NCBI GenBank assembly: GCA_013368315.1
Contig: JAACJM010000065.1
Coordinates: 186,001-250,000, forward strand
Length of the DNA: 64,000 nt
Source of the DNA: Tetrapyrgos nigripes
Lineage: Eukaryota > Basidiomycota > Agaricomycetes > Agaricales > Campanellaceae
Direction: 5' to 3'
Every line of letters begins with the position of its first letter. Position 1 is the stretch's first letter. This document shows positions 49,240 to 60,438 of this stretch, piece after piece. The position numbers and the translations under genes are program-made. Below the pieces are notes generated by a model, which worked only from the letters and a program-made list of their open reading frames with translations, did not search any database and was not told the origin of the DNA.

Positions 49240-49307
49240 CCAGTCTGTTGGGTAATCTCGCATGGCCTGGCGGACTTTGAATGGGGCCAAGATTCCCAAC
49301 AGACTGG
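49240..49307. repeat. inverted repeat / stem-loop after the HNH gene
   Basis: Exact 13-nt arms, ccagtctgttggg (49240-49252) and cccaacagactgg (49295-49307), with further pairing inside (aatct/gatt and ggcc/ggcc). It begins 10 bases after the stop codon. A hairpin in the 3' UTR or a small foldback element. Confidence 0.8.
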
Positions 49308-50287
49308 TACTTTTGGGCGTCGTTTTGGGAGCTTGACGTGCGAATTTGAACTCGTAAAATTTTTTGTTCGCTGCACGTCAAGAAAGCAGTGAGAGTGTTA
49401 CAGACACTCGTATTCACTGACATTCTGAAGGAAAGTTGTATGAGATGTATTACAATGGTGTACTACTTACACTTGCAAATTAAATGGTTAATGGTGTCAT
49501 TTCTGAGCTATGTCTGCACTTTTAGACAAAGTTGGCAATAAAAGTATGTGGCCAAGAGGGAGTGCAGTAGCCACTGCACTGGGATAAGGAGCTGATGGGT
49601 CATAGTCACAAGGTGGGGTAGAATAGGCCATTTGCTGTGTTGTAGGTGCAGAAGAGTGTTAGCAAATAAGGTAGGTGTGAGCACACTGCCACACACTGGC
49701 AGAGGCCCCATTGATGACCACTATGGTTCATTGACGATGATGGGCATCGTACCGCATTTTCATCGTCCACCTTTCACAGGCTCGAGCGCATCAACTTGGT
49801 TTTTACAGACAGCTTTGCTCTCTGGGGTGGAACTGAATTTCGGTTGTTCAAGCCAACGATATCGGCGTATCATTTGGACATTGCTTTCCCGCATTTGAAG
49901 GAGGTCTGCACCAGCACTCTTTATGGAAAGACAATGGTTTGGGATGAGGTCATGGAGATCATAAGAAGTTTTCAGGCTGCCAGGGAGGCTGAGGGAAGGT
50001 TCTGAACCATGGTAATAAAGAAGCACCAAGGAGTGCATGTACTTGTTTCAATTTCTAGTCTTGTTCGGAGGTTTGACGTTGTTGTAACATACGTAGTAAC
50101 GAGGTAATAATAACTGAATGCCATATCTGCGAAGGCTTGTTGAAATGGTCCGCAGGTAGGGACAGCAACCAAGAGACATGGCATTTCGAGTAGCCTGAAG
50201 ACCAGTCTTTGATTTAGGAAGCAGAGCTGAGAAGATAGCAAGTTCGCCTGCCTCACGTGTTAGAGTCATCGCTCCTTTTTGACTCTC
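49308..50287. other. intergenic region with one possible coding fragment
   Basis: The plus frame 49796-50005 (FTDSFALWGGTEFRLFKPTISAYHLDIAF..EIIRSFQAAREAEGRF) has protein-like composition but no start context, splice sites or family I know; it may be a transposon or gene relic. The rest shows no supportable gene. 50200-50287 should hold the TFIIE-beta promoter. Confidence 0.35.
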
Positions 50288-51418
50288 ATGTCGCAACTAG
50301 TAAAAGACCAAGCAGCTTTCAAATCCGTCCTTCATAGACAAGACTACACCTCATGGCACTCCCAACCCCCTCCACTAGACTCATCATCAACGACAACAAC
50401 CGCAGAAGGAGAAGCGTCTTCATCAACCAAAAAGAAGAGACCCAAATCAAGTGTGTAGCTGCAAAAAGTCGCAGTTTTGTTCATCGTCGTCAACTACTTT
50501 CACCTATATCTGCTAGACATTGTCTACTCACAACCTGCGGATACCGGGACTGGTACCAATGTAAATACACAGTTGGTTTATGCAGTTAGTCACCTTAAAG
50601 TGAGTGTCGCATTGCTTGGCATGATTTTTGATACTGATGAAGAGACTAGTCTACGCACAATCCTATGCGGTTACAAGACCTTGCTATCCTGACAAGTACA
50701 CCTCTCGACACCGACCTTGTCCTTTTAGAAAAGTTTAGAGCACACGACCGTGTTCAATGGGATCCAAAGACGGATTTGTATTCGTATAAAGTGCGCATAA
50801 CCTTCTAGGTCTTAATCCTCCTTATACTCATCCTATCTCTTCTTTGCCCATCTCAGCACGAATTCAACTTCCGCAATAAAGCCGCCCTGCTCACCGAAAT
50901 CCAACGACACACACGCAAAGGTGGAGGCATACCTGTCCGTGCTCTCAAAGAATCATGGAAAGAAGCTCCTAGTGCTATAGAAGAGCTCGAAAAAGAGGGC
51001 GAAGTCCTCGTAACGCGGACACAAAAGGATGGTCAATTAAAGATGGTGTTCTGGAACGAGATAAAACCTAATGAGGAGAGTGGTGGGGTGCCTGTGGAAA
51101 AGGGTGTGTAACCCTATCTGATCTCGTCGGCCCATTGAGTCGTTGACTATCTCATCCATAGAATTCCAAGACTTGTGGCATGAGCTCAAAGTCCCCAACG
51201 AGGTCGACCTGCTCAAACAGCTCACCTCTGAAGGTCTTCAAGCCACAACCGCAGCCGCGGGTCCAGCACCTAAAGGACCTACTGCCAAGGGTAAGAAGGG
51301 CAAACGTGGTGGTGCACCCAAGTCGAGACAAGTTAGGATCACGAATACACACTTGAAAGGAGAAATTGATCTGAGTAGAGACTGGGCGCCAGAGAAGGGT
51401 CCGGGAGGGAAGACATAA
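50288..51418 (+). CDS. TFA2: transcription initiation factor TFIIE beta subunit (Tfa2-like)
   Basis: Five exons (50288-50450, 50517-50599, 50650-50790, 50857-51103, 51162-51418) give 891 nt, 296 aa, in phase and open. The N-terminus MSQLVKDQAAFKSVLHRQ is followed by a Ser/Lys-rich stretch with KKKRPKS. The first winged helix is IVYSQP..TQLVYAVSHLK..PMRLQDLAILT..AHDRVQWDPKTDLYSYKHEFN, and the second NKAALLTEIQRHTRKGGGIPVRALKESWKEAPSAIEELEKEGEVLV. Then comes the helical KEFQDLWHELKVPNEVDLLKQLTSEGL and a basic tail (KGKKGKRGG). In known systems TFIIE-beta partners Tfa1 and recruits TFIIH to the RNA polymerase II preinitiation complex. Single copy and undamaged, unlike most neighbours. Confidence 0.9.
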
Positions 51419-51590
51419 GTGGAAAGCTGAGTGTTCCAGGCTCCCATGGCACGGAATATAGAGCAGCGAGGGCGTGGAGTCGAGTAGAACGGACACTTTG
51501 TATGATACCTAGCAATATATATTTTATATACACGCATACCTGTACTTCAGCATTGTCTTAGCATTACTCTGATACTGCTCAGCACCATGA

Positions 51591-54188
51591 TCATGATTCA
51601 TATCTCCATGGCTCAGAATTTACACCCAAAATCTCAGAGCCAAGAGGTCTACACGTATACCCTGAATACACCGGTGGTTCATGCTGCAAAACTCCACTCC
51701 CTGCTGCTTCCACTAGAGGAGCTTCAGCTTGAAAATTGAGGTTGGGGTTGGGGTTGGAGTGATGAATATTAAGACGGCGATCGAGATTGAGATTATGAAC
51801 AGGGTCCTGAGCAGTCGCAGGACTGGCCATGAGAGCAGCTATATGAGAATCGATGTCTTCGACGAGACCTGTATAGTCTGTCCAGGCAAAGCCGGCAATT
51901 TTCAATGCGTCTCGTAACCTGTTCGGGTGATTGAGAAAAGTGACCTTGAGAGCAAACCGCGAGTGGACTCGCCGAAGAATCCATCCTAACTCACCTCTCA
52001 AGCACCTGGATCCCCTCACTAGCCGACATAACCCCCGCATCCGTCCCATCAACTGTAAACTGTACCCATCTTTTCAAATGCCCACCTACAAGTTTCGGCT
52101 GGGCCAATCTCGAAACCGACTATATATCCTCGATCATCTCGGAAAATTCGATGGCAGCTTTACACGTTAGGATTCTAGCATCGACGAAGATTGGTGCCAG
52201 GGGTGCCGGCGTCAAGCGACCACCCCTCCCGTAGCAATCTATTCCAGTGACAAAAAAGCTATCATCCAGCGCAGCATCGTACAAATTTGTCACGATGCAC
52301 TTTTCCAACATTGCCTTGATCGTTTTGTAGAAATACAATGTCAGGTTTGTCCATGCAAGCGAGACGGTTTTGGTGATAGTGAGAATGTACCAGCTCTGGT
52401 TTTGGACTTGGCAAGATAGCAGATGACCCTGTGTCTTGTAGGCATCGCACACTTCGTACAGGAGGTGAAGGTAGGTGAAGTAGCGTTTGACTGCTTGAAA
52501 GTCGAAGCGGCGACGTGCACAAGCTATACGATTAAAGTGTTAATAGGATGGGTAAGCAGGTTCGCCAGTTGTTGGCCAAAACAAAATTGGAATACTCACG
52601 TCCACTGATGGTTGCATATACCTCTCTTGCGCCTGATGTAACATGGAATATGACTGAAGGACATACATGCGCATTCAGCACGGCTGAACAACACAGCAAA
52701 CTCTGCAACTCACTAGAGAGAAAACAATCATAGAACTGCATACAATCACAGCCTTGACTCAGTGATGACGCCAGTTGTTCCAACATTAGCTGTTTGTGAC
52801 CACATATGAGGTGCTCATCGTGAGCCGAACTAGAATACCAAGTGCACGAGCCAAATGAACGAAGGGAATGGAGGAAGGCAAAACCGGCCAAAAGAAGGAA
52901 CGCACAAAGCTACAGATCTGTCTGAATCGAGAGCAGACATTGCGTCGATCACCTAAAGAGTGGAAGTCCGGAGATCAATGAAGCAGACAGAAGCTGGAAC
53001 ACCCACCAAAAAACACGCCCATTTAACCGAACGGAGCATACTTCCAATATTCGAGTAAGGTTGCGCCTGTTGATACCAAGGCTCAGCAAGTGTCCTAGCT
53101 TGCCATGAAAAAGCTGCATCATATGAGATTGGGAGGCTGTTGGGTTCTGTCGTCATTGAGTAGACATCCATGAGTCCATCACTTTGAAACTAGATACTCA
53201 CCACTATCCAATAAGGCGTCCAACAAATAACAACTCGCCGCGCTCTCAGGCGACACCCATAACGCTATTCCTTCAATCTGCGCCTGTCTCAATGCCTCCA
53301 CTCTCAGTTGATGACACAAGCCAGCTCTCTCTCTCCGTTTACCAATATCTCTTAGGTCCAGTTTGATCCTTTTCACGGGTTGGGCGGTAGTCAGAATACT
53401 GATAAATTCTGCAGAAAGAGGTTCTGGACCGATAATAAGCGGGTCAATAGACACCAGAGATGCGATGGCGAAGATACAGTAGAGCAGCACACACTCTGGA
53501 GATGAGAGAGAAGATAGCTGCCAGCCGCACTCTACAAGATGAGAACGTAAGTTGTTGTAAGGGACGATAGGGTGATTATAGTAAGGTGTATGGACGAAGG
53601 CTAAGCGTGAACGAATGAGATTTTAGTTCGAGGGCATGTTAAGATGTAGAACACGCACCGTTGAATAAATCTTGCATCAGACGTTGTGGAAGTTGTATCT
53701 GAGGACGAGAAGAAACAGGAGTGTCAGCAATGGACCTTCTATATCCATCGTTGAAAACAGCGTAGTTAGCCAGCACATCTGTCTGTGCGGAAGGTAGCTC
53801 AGCAGACAAAGTCGTCAAAACCCCTGCCGTTACAAGCTCTTGGCTCTGAGAGGTCGCTTTATCCCAGGTTGTGTCATGAGGGTCATCTTTAGTGCTGTAG
53901 TCCCCTTCCCTGGTCGTAACCACTTTCTTCGCAGCTGTAATTTCACGCTGTTGTCTACGTTTTCGGCGAACGGTCGGTGTAGTGGTACAGCTGCAACGAT
54001 CAACACTCGCTAGAGACATCAATTCGCCTAGACACTCACTGTACACCCTTCTCGAGGCATCTAGGACAGGACCTTCCAAATGGTTGAGGATGGCACAGAA
54101 CTCGACGCGCCTTGCAGTAGTCGCATGCTGGTAGTTTCTTGTAAGGTTTGGTCGTAATTTCCAGAGTCTCCATGCTATTCGCCGACAT
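51591..54188 (-). pseudogene. Zn(II)2Cys6 transcription factor, copy A: intact zinc cluster, stop in C-terminal part
   Basis: Exon 1 (54188-54040) starts MSANSMETLEITTKPYKKLP and encodes CDYCKARRVLCHPQ..CPRCLEKGV; splicing to exon 2 (53990-53659) adds the sixth Cys (HC), completing C-x2-C-x6-C-x8-C-x2-C-x6-C. A basic RRKRRQQRE region follows. Exons 3 (53531-53202) and 4 lead into a middle region (ECGWQLSSLSSPECVLLYCIFAIASLVSIDPLIIG; AAFSWQARTLAEPWYQQAQPYSNIG) typical of fungal transcription factors. Later exons lie near 52870-52600 and 52525-52060. An in-frame TAG at 52118-52120 (EDI-stop-SVSRLAQ) truncates the last third, where copy B reads CAC. The remaining exon down to 51591 is open, with an Asn/Pro-rich stretch. 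The regulon is unknown. A truncated but DNA-binding product is plausible. Confidence 0.7.
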
Positions 54189-57120
54189 TGCAAACCCAAA
54201 CTGCTGCGACAAAATAGACCGTTGGCGAACGAGATTTGTGAAAATTTCTAGCTGTATGGAGACAGCTTGTATGATGTATATATGATGTATAATTATTGGT
54301 CTGATAGCATTCTAAACACCGACATAGCGGCGTAATCTATCTATCCATCTATCTGCTATCGTATCGGAGGCGTAACAAGCCTGTAAGGGGTGCATGGAAA
54401 AAGATCTTATTTATAGTACTGCACCATGGTGAAGACTGCAATTGCCTGATCATAAGTGCAAAGGCTCAGCGCTGTCAGAAGGGGATGAAGGGCGGTATAG
54501 ACGCATATCATTTTTACAAAAACGTAGTTGGGGTGATGAATATTTTGGAGATTATGTACTGTCCCGAGCAGTCGCAGGAATGACCCTGGCCCAGAGAGCA
54601 GCTATATGAGAATCGATGTCTTCGATGAACCCCGTATCGTCTGTCCAGGCAAAGCCGGCAATTTTCAATGCGTCTCGTAACCTGTTAGAATAAGAGTAGG
54701 AGATTGAGAAGAGTGAGAGAGCACATCTCGAGTGGACGCACTGAAAAATCCATCCTGACTCACCTCTCGAGCACCTGGATCCCGTCACTAGCCGACATAA
54801 CCCCCGCATCCGTCACATTGACTGTAAACTGCACCCATCCTTTCAAATGCCCACCTACAATTTTCAGCTGGGCCAATCTCGAAACCGAGTGTATATCCTC
54901 GATCATCTCGGAAAATTCGATGGCAGCTTTACATGTTAGGACTCTAGCATCGACGAAGATTGGTGCTAGTTTTGTCGGCGGGAAGGAGTCATGACCAGTA
55001 TCACGACTACCACTCCCGTAACAATCCACTCCGGGAACGGGAAAGCTGTCATCCAGCGCCGCGTCGCGCACTGTCACGATGCCCTCTTCCAAGATTGCCT
55101 TGATCCTCTTGTAGAAATACAATGTCAGGTTTGTCCATCCGATCGAGAGGACTCTGACGGTACTGAGAATGTACAAGCTCTGGCTTTGGACTTGACGGGA
55201 TAGCAGATGACCCAGCGCGCTGTAGGCAGCGCACACTTCGTACAAGAGACGAAGGTAGGTGAAGTAGCGTTTGACTGCTTGAAAGTCGAAGCGACGACTT
55301 CGTGCGTAAGCTAGCGTCGAACAAAGGATGGCAACGGATATGTTGGCATGTTCGCCAATCAGCAGCAAATTTTACCAAAGCGAAACTGAAATACTCACAT
55401 CCACCCATGGCTTTGTATACCTCTCTTACGCCTGATGTAATGTGAAACAAGACTGAAGGACAGATATGAGCATTTAGCACGGTTGAACAACACAGTAAAC
55501 TCTGCAACTCACCAGAGAGAGAACAATCATAGAACTGCATACAATCACAGCCTTGACTCAGTGGTGATGCCAGTTTTTCCAATGGTAGCTGTTCAATGTG
55601 ACCACATACGAGGTGCTCATCATGAGCCGAACTAGAATACCAAGTGCACGAGCCATATGAACAAAGGGAATGGAGGAAGACAAAACCAGGCAAAAAAAGG
55701 AACAAACAAAGCTACAGATCTGTCTGAATGCAGAGCAGATATTGCATCGATGACCTAAAAAGTGAAAGACCTGAGATCAATGAAGCAGACAGAAGCCGGA
55801 ACACCCACCAAAAAACACGCCCATTTAATCGAACGGACCATACTTCCAATATTCGAGCTGAAAGGCTGCTCCTGTCGATACCAAGACTCGGCAAGTGTCC
55901 TAGCTTGCCATGAAAAAGTTGCATCGTATGTGTTTGGGCTGTCGCGTTCTGTCGTCATTGAGTAGACATCCCTGAGACCATCAGCTCGAAACTGGATACT
56001 CACCACTACCCAATAATGCGTCCAACAAATAACAACTCGCCGCGCTCTCAGGCGACACCCATAAAGCTATTCCTTCAATCTGCGCCTGCCTCAGCGCCTC
56101 CGCTCTCAGCTGATGACACAAGCCACGTCTCTCTCTCCGTCTACCAATATCCCTTAGGTCCAATTTTATTGTTTTCACGGGTTGGACGGTAGTCAGAATA
56201 CTGATAAATTCTGCAGAAAGAAGTTCTGGACCGATAATAAGCGGGTCAATAGACACCAGAGATGTGACAGCGAAGATGCAGTAGAGCAGCACGCATTCTG
56301 GAGGTGAGAGAGAAGATAGCTGCCAGCTGCATTCTACAAGACGAGAACGTAACTTGTCGTAAGGGATGATAGGGTGGTTATAGTAAGGTATATGGACAAA
56401 GGCTAAGCGTGTATCAATGAGGTTTTATTTTGAGGACATGTTAAGAACACACACCGTTGAATAAACTCTGCATCAGACGTTTTGGGAGTTGTATCTGAGG
56501 ACGAGAAGAAACAGGAGTTTCGGCAATGGGCCTTCTATATCCATCATTGAAAGCAGCATGATTCGCCAGTACATACGTCTGTGCGGATGGTAGCCCAGCA
56601 GACAAGGTTGTCAAAACAAGCTCGCTCTGAGACGTCGCCTCATCCTTGGTAGTGTCATGAGTGTCGTCTTTAGTGCCGTCATACCCTTCCCTGGCCGTAG
56701 CCACTTCCTCCGCAGCTGTTATTTCACGCTGTCGGTGTAGTTGTACACCTGCGACGATTAATACTCGCTAGAGACATCAATTAGTCCAGACACTCACTGT
56801 ACACCCTTCTCAAGGCATCTAGGACAAGACCTTCCAGATGGTTGAGGATGGCACAGAACTCGACGCGCCTTGCAGTAGTCCCATCCTAGTGGTTTGTAAG
56901 GTTTAGTTGTAATTTCTAAAGTCCGATCAAGACTGTTCGCCAGTGACATTGCGAACCCAAAATGCTGCGGGAAAACAGAGAGTTGGTGACCGAGATTTAA
57001 GAAAGAAAAAATCCAAGTTGTATGAAGACAGCTGGTAAGATATATTGGTCTAATAACATTCTAGACACTGTCACTGCAATCGTATTGGAGGCGTAAGAAG
57101 CCTGTACAGGGTGCATGGAA
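51700..57120. repeat. tandem duplication carrying two Zn(II)2Cys6 genes
   Basis: About 51.7-54.42 kb and 54.53-57.12 kb are direct repeats of roughly 2.6 kb, including the promoters: ggaggcgtaa.aagcctgta..gggtgcatgga occurs near 54365-54398 and 57088-57121. Identity is high in exons; differences are mostly small indels. Confidence 0.85.
54552..56955 (-). pseudogene. Zn(II)2Cys6 transcription factor, copy B: broken zinc cluster, open C-terminal region
   Basis: Paralogue of copy A. The start is near 56950 (MSLANSLDRTLEITTKPYK). The zinc cluster reads GWDYCKARRVLCH..CPRCLEKGVQC: the first Cys is Trp (TGC to TGG near 56883). Exon 2 lacks 22 bases after TTTPT near 56730, which shifts the frame and gives an immediate stop. 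Downstream, the middle and C-terminal exons are open: ECVLLYCIFAVTSLVSIDPL, FSWQARTLAESWYRQEQP, LEKLASPLSQGCDCMQFYD, and 55310-54760 through IEFSEMIEDIHSVSRLAQLKIVGG, without the stop of copy A. The last exon is short (LRDALKIAGFAWTDDTG), ending at 54552 without copy A's Asn/Pro-rich tail. A DNA-binding product is not expected. Confidence 0.7.
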
Positions 57121-57121
57121 T

Positions 57122-57640
57122 GTCAAGTCTGCGGCGGCGGTGGGAGGTTGGGTGGAGCTTTGATTCGCCGTGCGGGTATAAATCGCTCCTCAAGTTGCCG
57201 ATGCCGACGGCACAAGAAGACGGTGCAGGCAAGCAAGAGCAAATAGTATTTTGAAGGTCGGAGGTCCAGCCCTTGGTCCAGCCTACAGTTTCTACAGTTG
57301 CTTATGTTTTTGCCACTGCCTCAGCGGTTATTTGTCCAAGGCCTCGAACGTATAGACAGGCCTTACAGTGTGCAAAGTCGCGTTTTCTGAAGTAAAAAAG
57401 AGCAAGTGGTGTCTAAAAGTGGAAACGGTAAACCAAAGTACTCTATGTGTTGTCTATGTGAGGAAAAATTGACTAGGATGAAATCCATCAGGACGTCCAT
57501 CCTACTCAACACTTCGTAGGGGTCTGGCTCCGAGAGACTACATACGCGTCCTGTCCCTGCCAAACAGGTCCTAAGGTTAGTAAGTTATGTAGGTCAATTG
57601 AAGCCTAATGTGATTGACCCGGCGGCAGGTGCGCCTAAGC
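57122..57640. other. intergenic region, no gene supported
   Basis: Beyond the duplication edge. No coding frame with splice structure. A minus-strand 66-codon frame at 57363-57563 has no features. Confidence 0.4.
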
Positions 57641-57649
57641 GGTTGCAAT

Positions 57650-58500
57650 TTACCCAATAGTTATCCAGGAGTTTTGATTTCGCCAGTGCGATTTCAGTTG
57701 CGATTTAGATTGCGATTGCGACTGTGACTGCGATCAAACTGCGATATGAAGAAAAGCTGGCGTCGAAGCTCTCTCTTCAACCGCTCCACGACATAATTAT
57801 CCAAAAGCTGCTTCCTGCGATTTCGTTCCGCTTCCATTTGAAGTTCTAGTTGAGGTTCGACTTCTCTGTTTGCTGGTTGGAAGGATTGGATTTCGAAGCG
57901 GGTGCATTCGACGCCCCAATTCTATAACGTTTCATAATTATTAAGGGGAAAGGGATAAGGAGAGGATCAGGAAGAGGGCGAGAAGAGATAATTCGGCAGT
58001 CATAAATAAGACTGAAGACTTGGGCTTACATACCTGGATTGAATGCCCAATAACCTTGTAAAGTTGCTTATTGAGTTCGTTACGGTCTCCAATGATCTAG
58101 AAGAGAAAAATCTTGTCATCAGCACGTCGACAATCCTTTGAAAGTCCCATGAAACCTTTCTCGGAATCTCACCTGGTCATATGTAAACGTCCCCAAGGCA
58201 CTCCACATCGCAGAAGTACCCGTATTTTTTATATTCTCATGTACATCGCTGACGCCGAAACAAGCTTGATATCCATCCGTGACTTTGTAAAAAAGTAAAC
58301 TGGAACAGGGACGTTGTCGGAGGTGTAGCCCGAGAGCTGTCAGAGGCCAAAGCCAGTGGCAACAGTGTCAGTTCAACGGGAAGATCATCCTGAGGAGATA
58401 GGAATGGATAATGTCACGGTCGGTAGTATGAGCGAGTAACTCACCTTCGGAATAGAAATTGTCGACTCTCTCATATCAACCACCATTACTTGACGGTACA
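57650..58500 (-). pseudogene. stomatin-like (SPFH family) gene remnant
   Basis: Pieces in order on the minus strand: VYRQVMVVDMRESTISIPK (58500-58440), an intron, TSDNVPVPVYF near 58300, YKVTDGYQACFGVSDVHENIKNTGTSAMWSALGTFTYDQ near 58285-58170, an intron, IIGDRNELNKQLYKVIGHSIQ (about 58098-58035), an intron, and NWGVECTRFEIQSFQPANREVEPQLELQMEAERNRRKQLLD down to about 57800. This is the SPFH-domain pattern of stomatin-like proteins (membrane scaffolding, mitochondrial or plasma membrane). Frame breaks occur near 58290, and no start or N-terminal hairpin was found. The end runs into a GCGATT-type repeat (57684-57745) giving SerArg/Asn-rich nonsense. Confidence 0.65.
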
Positions 58501-59052
58501 CAGGGATAGCGATGCTAAGCATGCTTCAGTTGGACGGGGTCTCTTCCGAATCTGTATCACATCGTAAGACGAAAGTAAATTTGAGTCCAGAGTGTGACGA
58601 CAACAGAATCCGGGGTCAAATATATTTTAATAACCCAGTTTTACTTACCTTCATCGCCCTCGGTATTGTTGTCACCATTCTACCCAATCTCTAAGAGAGA
58701 CTCTTTTTGAAGAGAAATTTTTGCTGAATGGTGGCAGATTGACTTTCTTGACTGCAGATATCCTGGCAAGTTAGATTCTATTTACGTATCTCAATGTTCT
58801 TTCCGTAGCTGTTGACCGGCGCCTAATAACACAACTTTCCCCAGAGCGAGATTGATTTGAGCTCTCTGTCTCTCCATGTACTGGAAAGACTACCAGGACG
58901 AATGTAAAAGGCCGACGAAGCTGTTTGGACGATGGTTGACGACTACGTTTCATAATGTGAAAAACCGCTTCTCGTTGAGGTATGCCAACCAACTTTGATC
59001 TCTCTGAGCTTCCCTCTTGTCTCACACATACTGCAGGCATGGTAATCATCCC
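58501..59052. other. intergenic region upstream of the HET gene
   Basis: Should contain the HET gene promoter; a ctgcag acceptor-like site near 59036 hints at a 5' UTR intron. No other gene supported. Confidence 0.4.
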
Positions 59053-60021
59053 ATGGCACCTGTGAACATCCGCCCACGACGTCTCGTAGACACAATGTCA
59101 ATTCAGCTCGTGGAATTTGACCAGAAAGATACCGTTCCGCCTTACGCTGTCATCTCACATAGGTGGATTCACGACGAAGAGGTCTCATTCCAAGAGTTCA
59201 TGAATCCTCAGGAGGAGATCAAGTCCAAGCCAGGCTATCTCAAGATACTTGCTGCATGCCAAAAAGCTCGGAAAGACCAGCTCGGCTATCTCTGGATTGA
59301 CACCTGCTGCATCGACAAAGGCGACCATGCGGATGTCAAGCTGAACATCAGATCGATGTACGCGTACTATCAGAACGCACAGATTTGTTATGCATATCTG
59401 GTGGACGTGGATAGGAGTGATATTTGGTTGAAGAGGTTTATGGATAGCGAGTGGTTCAGACGAGGTTGGACACTGCAGGAACTGTTGGCACCTCGGGACG
59501 TGCGGTTTTTCGATAAGGAATGGAGGTACATCGGCACGAAAGTCAACCTGGCGATGGATATATCCCGTATCACTACAATTCCCGAGGCAGTTCTAACGGG
59601 GCAGCTATCGATTCGAGACATCGACCCATTCCAGCGGATGTCCTGGACGATTGGCAGGAGAACAATGAGGCCGCCAGACGGAGGATATTGTCTTTCTGGT
59701 CTCTTAGGTGTTTCGATGGATCCAGATTATAATGAAACCTTGAGGAGGTCATTGGAGAGGTTGTGGGCTGCATTCATCAACGCATATCCACAATACAAGG
59801 ACGCTCTGGGACTAGGTGTTTCGTTGCTCGATGTGCTCGATAACGTCCGTGCGGAGTCTCGAAAAACCGAGAGTGGACGTGTATCCCCCAATACCTTAGC
59901 TATAGGCTGGACCGCTGTTGGAAACATCTCGACTAAGAGTCCTGGTCAGGTAGCAGAGCATAGGGGAGAAAGTCCATATTCAGATCGATACCAAGGCACT
60001 AGACATGATTGTGAACGTTGA
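59053..60021 (+). CDS. HET-domain protein (heterokaryon incompatibility type)
   Basis: ATG 59053 (MAPVNIRPRRLVDTMSIQLVEF) is chosen because the HET core begins right after; MSIQ is an alternative. HET blocks: PPYAVISHRWIHDEEVSFQEF, GYLKILAACQKARKDQLGYLWIDTCCIDKGDHADVKLNIRSMYAYYQNAQICYAYLVDV, SEWFRRGWTLQELLAPRDVRFFDKEW, ending with MSWTIGRRTMRPPDGGYCLSGLLGVSMDPDYNE. HET domains trigger cell death after allorecognition in ascomycetes; basidiomycete roles are less clear. No NACHT or repeat domain follows: the product ends after about 320 residues. The last 20 codons look out of frame, because the alternative frame at about 59963-60044 reads EKVHIQIDTKALDMIVNVDFG then a stop; a 34-nt intron (59949-59982) or a one-base shift would join it. 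Confidence 0.85.
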   Translation: MAPVNIRPRRLVDTMSIQLVEFDQKDTVPPYAVISHRWIHDEEVSFQEFMNPQEEIKSKPGYLKILAACQKARKDQLGYLWIDTCCIDKGDHADVKLNIRSMYAYYQNAQICYAYLVDVDRSDIWLKRFMDSEWFRRGWTLQELLAPRDVRFFDKEWRYIGTKVNLAMDISRITTIPEAVLTGQLSIRDIDPFQRMSWTIGRRTMRPPDGGYCLSGLLGVSMDPDYNETLRRSLERLWAAFINAYPQYKDALGLGVSLLDVLDNVRAESRKTESGRVSPNTLAIGWTAVGNISTKSPGQVAEHRGESPYSDRYQGTRHDCER

Positions 60022-60044
60022 TTTCGGTGCTGGCCAGAAATCTT

Positions 60045-60438
60045 GGCGCAAGTAAGTCGATGACTAGCTCGTCCCGGGACCGTTCGAAACCTGATCTGAT
60101 CTTTCTCGAGAAGTGATGATGGTTGTATCTGAGAGATCAGGAGAGAGAGGATGAAAAGTCCTGTGTTAAATATGTGCGGCGTTTCTATGTATATATCAAG
60201 CGAACAATGGAAAATGAAAGAGCGGTATAGCTTGCACTATGAACAGCGAGATGGCGGCGACTGGCGTCGACTCGGACATGGATGTCTAGGCAAAGGATGA
60301 CTGTTCGATGGCGCATTCCGATGGCTCGATACTATACGGAATTATTTTCTCTTAATCCTGCTCTCTGCTCTGCTGAGCATTGACTCACGTAGTACAGACT
60401 AACGTCAATCGTGATTCTTGATTGGTGTACATCAATGT
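60045..60438. other. convergent intergenic space
   Basis: Between the HET and lyase genes. No feature beyond short frames. Confidence 0.35.

Noticed and set aside
57684..57745. gcgatt-type repeat as a telomere-like or regulatory repeat
   Set aside because: Short, imperfect and placed inside the stomatin-like remnant; an ordinary low-complexity expansion.
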